Source: Gaetbulibacter_A aestuarii (GTDB taxonomy: Bacteria > Bacteroidota > Bacteroidia > Flavobacteriales > Flavobacteriaceae). Taken from it: a stretch of DNA of 64,000 bases. The notes beneath the pieces are model-generated. The model searched no databases. It saw only the letters and a list, made by a program, of their open reading frames with translations, and had not been told where the DNA came from. A program made the position numbers and the translations under genes. Shown here piece after piece: positions 52,623-59,916 of the stretch; position 1 is the stretch's first letter, and each line of letters opens with the position of its first letter. Location: the NCBI RefSeq assembly GCF_039537665.1, contig NZ_BAABAY010000007.1:252619-316618 (forward strand), read 5' to 3'.

Positions 52623-53132
52623 GAATTAATGACAGCCCTCCGGGGCTGGTTTCGTCTCAACAGCGAATTTGTGTTAAGTCTAAATAAGGTAACGTTCTTT
52701 ATTTTAATTGTTTTTTGAGGTTTTGTTGTGCCATGTGTAGGCATGTGTGAGCAAGGAACCATGACGCTAAACGTTAAGTTGCACGCGTAAGCAGGTAGCC
52801 TAACCTCTATAGCAGAAAGCTTTTGAATAGCCGTGGTAGCGAAAGCTGCGACCGCTGTCACAAGCAATGCCCGTGAAGAAATTAAACGCGAAAGTGAATA
52901 AAGCATTCACGAGCATCAAGAAAAACAATTAACCGGAACATCAAGTAATAGGTCAATACATTTTGAAAATTACTAAAGTGTTCCGATTGAAATGGTGAAC
53001 TACAATCGAAAGGTCGGATGAAAATTTTGACCATTTAATAAGGGATTATTAATAAGATTTTAGAGACACTGTTTCAAAAAAAGCCATATCAGAGAAGGAT
53101 TCGTTCTTCAGTGATATGGCTTTTGTCTTTTT
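52623..53132 (+). ncRNA. Candidate structured non-coding RNA of about 510 nt
   Basis: This stretch lies between the terminator of rplS and the icd gene. It has its own promoter and ends in a strong terminator (53079-53132), and it is less A/T-rich than its flanks. Visible structure includes CAGCCC-TCCG-GGGCTG (52633-52648, UNCG loop), AGC-GAAA-GCT and CGC-GAAA-GTG (GNRA loops), GTGAAT-AAAGC-ATTCAC, and a nested 17-bp stem from 52934 to 52985 (CGGAACA/TGTTCCG, AGTAAT/ATTACT, TCAA/TTGA). It lacks the hallmark sequences of tmRNA, RNase P RNA and SRP RNA. The plus frame from 52629 gives a 29-residue peptide, then repeated stops. A decayed gene is the main alternative. Confidence 0.5.
53079..53132 (+). 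terminator. Strong terminator of the candidate RNA
   Basis: AAGCCATATCA (53081-53091) pairs with TGATATGGCTT (53112-53122), enclosing GAAGGA-TTCG-TTCTTC with a UUCG loop. TTTTGTCTTTTT follows. The left side is preceded by seven A, so it could also act on the minus strand. Confidence 0.85.
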
Positions 53133-53278
53133 AATAATTATGTCATTCTTTTTTAAAGATTTTTTAGTCTCACGCATTTTTTATCAAATTACCTGAAATC
53201 GACCAGTTTTAATAGGCATTCATTTAATATTAAGCTCGATTTACGCTTCAATTTTTGTATATTCGCAACGCAAAAATT

Positions 53279-53299
53279 AAAACCCGCCTTGGGTTTTTT
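53279..53299 (+). promoter_or_regulatory. Terminator-like hairpin in the icd leader
   Basis: AAAACCC-GCCTT-GGGTTTT followed by further T lies 35 nt before the icd start and just after a possible -7 element, TATATTCG (53258-53265). It could be an attenuator or the end of a short transcript. The stem is weak, with three G-C pairs. Confidence 0.4.
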
Positions 53300-53333
53300 A
53301 CTGTATTTCATAACCATAAAAAAATCGACACGA

Positions 53334-55544
53334 ATGTCTAGAATTATTTATACAAAAACCGATGAGGCACCGGCTTTAGCAACGCGCTCTTTTCTTCCTA
53401 TTGTAGAACGTTTTGTAAACAGCTCAGGTATTACTATTGAAACAAAAGATATTTCATTGGCTGCCAGAATTTTATCGGTTTTTCCTGATTTTTTACCAGA
53501 AGATAAACGCGTTTCAAATGATCTGGCTTTTTTAGGTGATCTGGCAAAAACACCAGAGGCTAACATTATTAAATTACCAAATATCAGTGCCTCAATTCCC
53601 CAATTAACAGGTGCTATTAAAGAATTACAAGCTCAAGGTTATCCGCTTCCTAATTATCCCGAAGAACCGAAAGACGACATAGAAAAAGATATAAAAGCGC
53701 GTTATGATAAAGTAAAAGGTAGTGCCGTTAACCCGGTATTACGTGAAGGTAACAGTGATAGACGTGCTCCTAAAGCAGTAAAGAACTTCGCCAAAAAGAA
53801 TCCGCATTATATGGGTCCGTGGACCAAGGACTCTAAAACTCATGTGGCCACTATGTCGGAAGGAGATTTTGCGCATAATGAAAAATCAGTGACTCTAGAT
53901 CATGAAACTGCAATAACTATTGAGTTAACGGATACTACAGGGCATAAAACCATATTAAAAGACAGTTTTAAAATTCTCAAAGGAGAAATAATCGATGCTA
54001 CGGTAATGAGTAAGACAGCTTTATTGGCATTTTTTGAAAAAGAAATTGCTGATGCCAGAAACAAAGGTATATTGTTCTCACTACATATGAAAGGAACGAT
54101 GATGAAGGTAAGCGACCCAATCATCTTCGGCCATGCCGTTAAAGTGTATTTTAAAGATGTTTTTGAAAAATATGGCGAAACTTTTAAAGCTCTTGGTATA
54201 AATGTGACTTCCGGGTTAGGCAATCTTTTAGAGCACATTAAGGAATTACCTAAAGCAAAATATGAAGAAATAAAAGCGGATATCGATGCAACTTATAAAA
54301 ATGGTCCCGCAATAGCTATGGTAAATAGCGACAAAGGCATTACCAACCTACACGTTCCGAGCGATGTGATCATTGATGCTTCAATGCCGGCGATGATCCG
54401 AAATTCAGGTAAAATGTGGAATGCTGAAGGTGAATTACAGGATACAAAAGCTGTGATTCCGGACAGTAGTTATGCCGGTGTTTACCAGGCTACTATCGAT
54501 TTTTGTAAAGAAAATGGTGCTTTTGATCCAACGACTATGGGAACGGTTCCTAATGTGGGTTTGATGGCTCAAAAAGCTGAAGAATATGGATCTCACGACA
54601 AAACTTTTGAAATCCCAGCTGATGGTATTGTTCGTGTAATTGATACCGAAGGAAATACCCTATTGGAACATGACGTTAAAACCGGTGATATCTGGCGTAT
54701 GTGTCAGACTAAAGATGCACCTATTCAGGACTGGGTGAAGTTGGCTGTTAACCGTTCCAGAGCTTCTGAAACTCCTGCTATTTTTTGGTTAGACGAAAAT
54801 CGTGCACATGACGCTGAGCTAATTAAAAAAGTGAATTTGTATCTCAAAGAGCTTGATACTGAAGGTTTAGACATACGAATTATGTCGCCAATAGATGCTA
54901 CAAAATACACTTGTGAACGTTTGAAGGCAGGTAAAGATACAATCTCAGTTAGTGGTAATGTGCTGCGCGATTATTTAACCGACCTCTTCCCTATTTTGGA
55001 AGTAGGTACCAGTGCGAAAATGTTATCTATTGTACCCCTAATGAATGGAGGCGGATTATTTGAAACCGGTGCCGGTGGTTCTGCACCAAAGCACGTACAG
55101 CAATTTCTGGAAGAAAACCACTTGCGTTGGGATTCTTTAGGAGAGTTCCTGGCACTTTCAGTTTCATTGGAACACTTAAGTGAAGCGCATAACAACCCAA
55201 GAGCAAAAGTATTAAGCGAAGCCCTTGATAAAGCTACCGAGAAATTGTTAGATAATAAAAAGGGACCATCACGTGTAGCAGGCGAGATTGATAATCGTGG
55301 TAGTCATTACTATCTGGCTGCATATTGGGCTGAAGCTTTAGCTAATCAAGATAAGGATCCTGAATTAAAAGCTGAATTCACCTCAGTGGCGGAAGCTTTG
55401 GCGAACGGGGAAAATATCATTTCAGATGAATTGATTAAAATTCAAGGTAAGCCAGTTGATATTGGCGGTTATTACAAACCCAATGAAACCTTGACGACTG
55501 AAGCCATGAGGCCAAGTAAAAGTTTAAATAATATAATCAAGTAA
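53334..55544 (+). CDS. icd: Monomeric NADP-dependent isocitrate dehydrogenase
   Basis: The 736-residue protein matches the monomeric (type II) isocitrate dehydrogenase of about 740 residues, unrelated in length to the 420-residue dimeric form. IIYTKTDEAPALATRSFLPI at the N-terminus, the substrate block REGNSDRRAPKAVKNFAKKN, KGTMMKVSDPIIFGHAV and MIRNSGKMWN are family hallmarks. It makes 2-oxoglutarate and NADPH. I chose the ATG at 53334 (MSRIIYTK). The frame extends upstream to 53289 but that part crosses the leader hairpin and is not conserved. A terminator follows. Confidence 0.95.
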   Translation: MSRIIYTKTDEAPALATRSFLPIVERFVNSSGITIETKDISLAARILSVFPDFLPEDKRVSNDLAFLGDLAKTPEANIIKLPNISASIPQLTGAIKELQAQGYPLPNYPEEPKDDIEKDIKARYDKVKGSAVNPVLREGNSDRRAPKAVKNFAKKNPHYMGPWTKDSKTHVATMSEGDFAHNEKSVTLDHETAITIELTDTTGHKTILKDSFKILKGEIIDATVMSKTALLAFFEKEIADARNKGILFSLHMKGTMMKVSDPIIFGHAVKVYFKDVFEKYGETFKALGINVTSGLGNLLEHIKELPKAKYEEIKADIDATYKNGPAIAMVNSDKGITNLHVPSDVIIDASMPAMIRNSGKMWNAEGELQDTKAVIPDSSYAGVYQATIDFCKENGAFDPTTMGTVPNVGLMAQKAEEYGSHDKTFEIPADGIVRVIDTEGNTLLEHDVKTGDIWRMCQTKDAPIQDWVKLAVNRSRASETPAIFWLDENRAHDAELIKKVNLYLKELDTEGLDIRIMSPIDATKYTCERLKAGKDTISVSGNVLRDYLTDLFPILEVGTSAKMLSIVPLMNGGGLFETGAGGSAPKHVQQFLEENHLRWDSLGEFLALSVSLEHLSEAHNNPRAKVLSEALDKATEKLLDNKKGPSRVAGEIDNRGSHYYLAAYWAEALANQDKDPELKAEFTSVAEALANGENIISDELIKIQGKPVDIGGYYKPNETLTTEAMRPSKSLNNIIK

Positions 55545-55561
55545 AATTTATAGATTATACT

Positions 55562-55588
55562 AAAGCCCCTATTTTGGGGCTTTTTTTT
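55562..55588 (+). terminator. Terminator after icd
   Basis: AAAGCCCC-TATTTT-GGGGCTTT is an 8-bp stem followed by a T run. It lies 18 nt after the icd stop and directly abuts the next promoter. Confidence 0.88.
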
Positions 55589-55595
55589 ATTTTTA
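55588..55595 (+). promoter_or_regulatory. -7 element TATTTTTA of the TonB receptor gene
   Basis: TATTTTTA is one base from TAnnTTTG and lies just after the icd terminator. It ends 5 nt before the ATG at 55601 and 17 nt before the ATG at 55613. Confidence 0.5.
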
Positions 55596-55612
55596 CAAAA
55601 ATGCGCTATGCT

Positions 55613-57979
55613 ATGAAAAGTACCCTCCTTGGGATTTTCTTTATCTTACTTCATGTTATGATGATCCAGGCTCAGGATAAGGTAACTTTGAGTGGTCGGG
55701 TATTCGAATCAAAAAGTAATGAAACCCTTATCGGTGTTACCATCTATTTTCCTGATTTGAGCACGGGAACCATAACCAACGAATATGGTTTTTACTCGAT
55801 TACCGTGCCTCAGGGTACTTACAACATTACCGTTAGTTATATAGGATACCAAAATATCAATGAATCTATTGCACTCACAGCCAATACATCCCGAGATTTT
55901 AAATTAAAGGAAAATCTGGAGGAGTTGCAAGAAGTTGTAATCACTAAAGATGTAGAAAAACTCGATATTAAGTCACCTCAAATGAGCGTGAACACACTCA
56001 AGGCTTCAACCATCAAAACTATTCCCGTGGTATTAGGGGAATCAGATATTGTAAAAGCAATTACCCTGTTACCCGGTGTTACCAGTGCAGGTGAAGGCGC
56101 TTCAGGTTTCAATGTACGTGGTGGTGCAGCCGATCAAAACCTAATACTTCTTGATGAGGCAACTATTTACAATTCTTCCCATTTGTTTGGATTATTTTCA
56201 GTTTTTAATCCCGATGCCATTAAGGACTTGAAATTATACAAAGGAGGTATTCCTGCCCGTTATGGTGGTCGGGTTTCTTCAGTTTTGGATATTTATCAAA
56301 AAGAAGGGAATAGTAAAGCTTTTAAAGTTAATGGTGGTATTGGCGCAGTTTCCAGTCGATTACTGGCCGAAGGTCCTCTAAAAAAAGATACCGGTTCTTT
56401 TCTCCTTGGCGGAAGATCCAGTTATGCGCATTTGTTCCTTCCATTGTTCGATGTGAATAATAGTGCCTATTTCTATGATCTCAATACTAAATTAAGTTAC
56501 AAACTGAATGCTAACAACACTGTTTATCTGTCAGGTTATTTTGGTCGCGATGTTTTCAAAATTCAGGATAGTTTTGAAAATGCCTACGGAAATGCCGTGC
56601 TGAATTTTCGTTGGAATCATTTGTATTCAGACAAGTTATTTTCAAATCTTTCATTGATCTATTCGAATTATGACTATGATCTGAAATTAAATTTTGTTGA
56701 ATTTGACTGGGTTTCAGGTATACGGAATTTCAATTTAAAATATGATTTTAAACATTACATAAGCGATGGTTTCAAATTGTATTATGGTTTAAATAGCATT
56801 TATTATAAGTTTAATCCGGGTGATATTGAGCCAACATCTGAGACTTCAGGGATCAATCCTTTTAAACTAACCGACAAATATGCCTTTGAAAATGCGTTTT
56901 ATTTAGATGCAGAGCAGCGTTTATCTGATAAGTTAGAGGTTTCTTATGGTTTACGGTTGAGTTCATTTTTGCGTTTGGGTCAAACATTGAACACTTATGA
57001 AAATGATCAGGCCGTAATATTCAATCAACAACAACAAATTTATGAAAAGGCCGATCCTACGGGTGAAGTTAACTATAAACGCAGTGAGGTTATAAAATCT
57101 TTTTTTAATCTGGAACCACGATTTTCTTTGGCCTATCAACTAAATAATGAATCTTCCTTAAAGGCCAGTTATAATCGCATGAGTCAGTATTTACATTTGC
57201 TATCCAATACGAGCTCGCCCACCCCTCTCGATGTTTGGACGCCTAGCGGAAAATATGTAAAACCCCAATTACTCGATCAGGTGGCCATTGGTTATTTTAA
57301 AGAATTCGAACAGAATACCTATAGTCTGGAAGTTGAAAGTTTTTACAAGACTATAAAAAACAGGATTGATTATATCGATGGTGCCGACCTGATCGCAAAC
57401 AATGCCATTGAACAAGTTATTTTAAACGGAAAAGCTCGGGCTTATGGTCTTGAAATCTTATTCAGAAAAAATAAAGGACAGTTAAAAGGATGGTTATCTT
57501 ATACCCTATCGAAGTCAGAACAACAAACACCTGGAAGAACTCCGGAAGAAACCGGAATCAACCGAGGGCGATGGTACAATACGCCATACGACAAAACCCA
57601 TGATATTTCGCTTACAGGAAGTTATGATTTCAACGATAAATGGAAATTAAGTTCTAATTTCATTTTTCAAACAGGTCAACCAACCTCTTACCCTGTAAGT
57701 CAATATGAATACAATAACATCTCGATTGCCAATTTTAATTACAGAAATGCGAACAGATTACCGGCATATAACCGATTAGATTTGGCCTTAAACTATACAC
57801 CCAAACCAAAAAAGAAAGGCTATCAAAGTTCCTGGGTATTTAGCATTTATAATTTGTACAATCGCAAAAATGCAAGTTCTATAACATTCCGACAAAACAG
57901 AAATACAGGAACGAACGAAGCCATTCAATTATCCATTTTTGGTATTATACCTTCCGTTACTTATAATTTTAAATTTTAG
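55613..57979 (+). CDS. TonB-dependent receptor paired with a DUF4249 lipoprotein
   Basis: The protein has a signal peptide (cleavage near MIQAQ), a carboxypeptidase-regulatory-like domain (LSGRVFESKSNETLIGVTIY), a plug with FNVRGGAADQNLILLDEATI, then the block GGIPARYGGRVSSVLDIY, and a large barrel ending in an aromatic residue (VTYNFKF). I chose the ATG at 55613 (788 residues). The ATG at 55601 would add only MRYA, and the TTG upstream lies in the icd terminator. It is followed 1 nt later by a DUF4249 lipoprotein, the usual partner of this receptor subgroup. The substrate is unknown. Confidence 0.87.
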   Translation: MKSTLLGIFFILLHVMMIQAQDKVTLSGRVFESKSNETLIGVTIYFPDLSTGTITNEYGFYSITVPQGTYNITVSYIGYQNINESIALTANTSRDFKLKENLEELQEVVITKDVEKLDIKSPQMSVNTLKASTIKTIPVVLGESDIVKAITLLPGVTSAGEGASGFNVRGGAADQNLILLDEATIYNSSHLFGLFSVFNPDAIKDLKLYKGGIPARYGGRVSSVLDIYQKEGNSKAFKVNGGIGAVSSRLLAEGPLKKDTGSFLLGGRSSYAHLFLPLFDVNNSAYFYDLNTKLSYKLNANNTVYLSGYFGRDVFKIQDSFENAYGNAVLNFRWNHLYSDKLFSNLSLIYSNYDYDLKLNFVEFDWVSGIRNFNLKYDFKHYISDGFKLYYGLNSIYYKFNPGDIEPTSETSGINPFKLTDKYAFENAFYLDAEQRLSDKLEVSYGLRLSSFLRLGQTLNTYENDQAVIFNQQQQIYEKADPTGEVNYKRSEVIKSFFNLEPRFSLAYQLNNESSLKASYNRMSQYLHLLSNTSSPTPLDVWTPSGKYVKPQLLDQVAIGYFKEFEQNTYSLEVESFYKTIKNRIDYIDGADLIANNAIEQVILNGKARAYGLEILFRKNKGQLKGWLSYTLSKSEQQTPGRTPEETGINRGRWYNTPYDKTHDISLTGSYDFNDKWKLSSNFIFQTGQPTSYPVSQYEYNNISIANFNYRNANRLPAYNRLDLALNYTPKPKKKGYQSSWVFSIYNLYNRKNASSITFRQNRNTGTNEAIQLSIFGIIPSVTYNFKF

Positions 57980-57980
57980 A

Positions 57981-58793
57981 ATGAACTATTTAAAATACAT
58001 ATTGCTTTTTTTAATCCTGGCCAGTTGTGAGGATGTGGTTACTGTTAATACCCCAACAGAAGCGCCAAGATTAGTTATTGATGCCTCCATCGACTGGTTT
58101 AAAGGCACTGATGGCAGTAATCAAGAGTTCAAGCTAACCGAAACAGCACCCTATTTTAATGATGGTGTACCACCCGCAACAGGCGCTCAGGTTACTGTTC
58201 AAAATTCAAATAATGATACTTTTGTTTTTATCGAAGATGGCACTACGGGTATTTATAAAAACACCACTTTCGTACCGGTTCTAAATGAAACCTATACCAT
58301 AACCATAAATTATAAAAGCGAAACTTATACCGGTTCAGAAACACTCTTACCCGTGGCCAGTATTGAATATGTTGAGCAGAATGATAATGGAGGATTTACG
58401 GGTGATGAAACCGAATTAAAAGCATATTACACGGATCCTGCAGGTGAAGTTAATTATAATTTCTTTGAATTTATTAGTGATATTCCTGTCATTCCTAGTC
58501 TATCTGTATATAAAGATGAATTCACAGATGGCAACACCATATTTGGATTTTACACAGAGATGGATCTGAGTACAGGAGATATGGTAACAATAAGAAATTA
58601 CGGTGTTTCAGAACAATTTTACAATTACATGTTTGTACTATTACAACAAAATAGCCAGGAAGGTGGTGGCCCGTTTGAAACCCAACCCGCTACGGTTCGC
58701 GGAAACTGTATCAATGTTACTAATCCGGAGCATTATCCCTTAGGATATTTCCGGGCGTCTCAGGTTGATGAGTTTATTTATACCGTAAAGTAG
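57981..58793 (+). CDS. DUF4249 lipoprotein, partner of the TonB receptor
   Basis: The 270-residue lipoprotein (lipobox LASC, Cys16) matches DUF4249, with TEAPRLVIDASIDW, a variable beta-sandwich, GAQVTVQNSNND, and a cysteine-containing segment near the C-terminus (VRGNCINVTNPEHYPLGYF). Such proteins accompany one class of TonB receptors much as SusD accompanies SusC. I chose the ATG at 57981. The frame extends upstream to 57939 inside the receptor gene, but the lipoprotein signal begins here. It is probably on the outer surface and helps to capture the substrate. Confidence 0.86.
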   Translation: MNYLKYILLFLILASCEDVVTVNTPTEAPRLVIDASIDWFKGTDGSNQEFKLTETAPYFNDGVPPATGAQVTVQNSNNDTFVFIEDGTTGIYKNTTFVPVLNETYTITINYKSETYTGSETLLPVASIEYVEQNDNGGFTGDETELKAYYTDPAGEVNYNFFEFISDIPVIPSLSVYKDEFTDGNTIFGFYTEMDLSTGDMVTIRNYGVSEQFYNYMFVLLQQNSQEGGGPFETQPATVRGNCINVTNPEHYPLGYFRASQVDEFIYTVK

Positions 58794-58850
58794 TAACTCA
58801 TTTTTAAATTTAAGTAACCTTATTTGAATCCGGTTAAAAGGAAAAAAACG

Positions 58851-58858
58851 TATTTTTG
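58851..58858 (+). promoter_or_regulatory. -7 element TATTTTTG of murQ
   Basis: TATTTTTG matches TAnnTTTG exactly. A TTTG at 58823-58826, 24 nt upstream, may serve as -33 with a slightly long spacer. The murQ ATG follows after 4 nt, so the message would be leaderless. Confidence 0.65.
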
Positions 58859-58862
58859 AACT

Positions 58863-59684
58863 ATGAGCTTTACTAAAACCACAGAACAAGATTCTCATTA
58901 CAACGATCTGGAGCATATGCCTGTTGGTGATTTACTTTTGAATATTAATAATGAGGATAAAACGGTCCCAATGGCTGTTGAAAAAGCTTTACCACAAATT
59001 GAGGTTTTAGTTAAACACGTAGTGAATCAATTGAAAAAAGGCGGTCGTCTTTTCTATATTGGTGCAGGAACTAGTGGACGCTTAGGTATTTTGGATGCTT
59101 CCGAATGTCCACCAACTTTTGGTGTGCCTCATGAATTAGTTATCGGGTTGATTGCCGGTGGTGATTCCGCCATTCGCAAAGCGGTAGAATTCGCTGAAGA
59201 TTCCATAACCCAAGCCTGGAAGGATCTGGAAGCTCATAACATTAATAAAAATGACATCGTTATTGGTATAGCTGCTTCGGGCACTACACCTTATGTTATT
59301 GGTGGCATAGGAGCTTGTAATGAGCACCATATTCCAACAGGTTGCATCACATGTAACAAAAATAGCACCTTGGCTCAGGTAGCTAAATACCCTATTGAAG
59401 TCGTTGTAGGACCGGAATTTGTAACGGGAAGTTCTCGGATGAAAGCCGGTACAGCCCAAAAACTGGTTTTAAACATGATCACTACTGCTACCATGATCCA
59501 ATTAGGTCACATTAAGGATAACAAAATGGTAGACATGCAATTGAGCAATAATAAATTGGTAAACCGCGGAGTCGCTATGTTGATGCAGGAACTTAAAATT
59601 TCAGAAAAGGAAGCAAAAATATTACTAGAAAAACATAATAGCGTTCGAAACGCTATTCAACATTATAATCATGACAAAAAATAA
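58863..59684 (+). CDS. murQ: N-acetylmuramic acid 6-phosphate etherase
   Basis: The 273-residue SIS-domain enzyme cleaves the lactyl ether of N-acetylmuramic acid 6-phosphate to GlcNAc-6-phosphate, a step of peptidoglycan recycling in the cytoplasm. Blocks include GRLFYIGAGTSGRLGILDAS, SECPPTFGV with the catalytic Glu, GIAASGTTPYVIGG, and TGSSRMKAGTAQKLVLN. It is shorter than E. coli MurQ (298) but complete. Its last 14 nt overlap a small membrane-protein gene. Confidence 0.94.
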   Translation: MSFTKTTEQDSHYNDLEHMPVGDLLLNINNEDKTVPMAVEKALPQIEVLVKHVVNQLKKGGRLFYIGAGTSGRLGILDASECPPTFGVPHELVIGLIAGGDSAIRKAVEFAEDSITQAWKDLEAHNINKNDIVIGIAASGTTPYVIGGIGACNEHHIPTGCITCNKNSTLAQVAKYPIEVVVGPEFVTGSSRMKAGTAQKLVLNMITTATMIQLGHIKDNKMVDMQLSNNKLVNRGVAMLMQELKISEKEAKILLEKHNSVRNAIQHYNHDKK

Positions 59685-59907
59685 AACTGACAAAAAACTT
59701 TTGGCTGAGGGAATCAAAATTCTTGTATTAGCCATTTTCACGCTCTTTATGGGGCCCATACTTTTATCAGCAGCATTCGCAAACCCTGACAAACCCTTGT
59801 ACCTTCCTCTTTTGATCGTAGGCTGCTTAGTAAGTGCTTCAGCAATATTTTTAGGTTTTAAAGGGATTCGAACGATTATGAAGAGTATGTTCGGTGATAA
59901 AAAATAG
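59671..59907 (+). CDS. Small membrane protein, DUF6095-like
   Basis: The 78-residue protein has two membrane helices (about residues 15-35 and 44-63) with PDKPLYLPLLIVG between them and charged ends. It resembles a small flavobacterial family I recall as DUF6095, which often follows murQ. It overlaps murQ by 14 nt, so both are co-translated. The function is unknown. Confidence 0.75.
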   Translation: MTKNKTDKKLLAEGIKILVLAIFTLFMGPILLSAAFANPDKPLYLPLLIVGCLVSASAIFLGFKGIRTIMKSMFGDKK

Positions 59908-59916
59908 TGGTATGCA

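Noticed and set aside
52571..52906. A 111-residue minus-strand open frame across the candidate RNA
   Set aside because: It runs against a good plus-strand promoter and terminator, has no recognised motif, and its end lies close to the rplS terminator. It may be chance, but it stays as an alternative explanation of the region.
52629..53070. A plus-strand frame giving short peptides broken by several stop codons
   Set aside because: The stops (TGA, TAA, TGA, TAA and more) recur at a rate expected for A/T-rich non-coding DNA. A decayed gene cannot be excluded, but no family is recognised.
52623..53132. The candidate RNA as tmRNA or RNase P RNA
   Set aside because: There is no tRNA-like end or YALAA-type tag for tmRNA and no GAGGAAAGTCC core for RNase P RNA.
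53289..53333. An upstream start for icd
   Set aside because: The extra 15 codons cross the leader hairpin, and monomeric isocitrate dehydrogenases begin at MSRIIYTK.
55574..55612. An upstream TTG start for the second TonB receptor
   Set aside because: The codon lies inside the icd terminator and the signal peptide begins at 55613.
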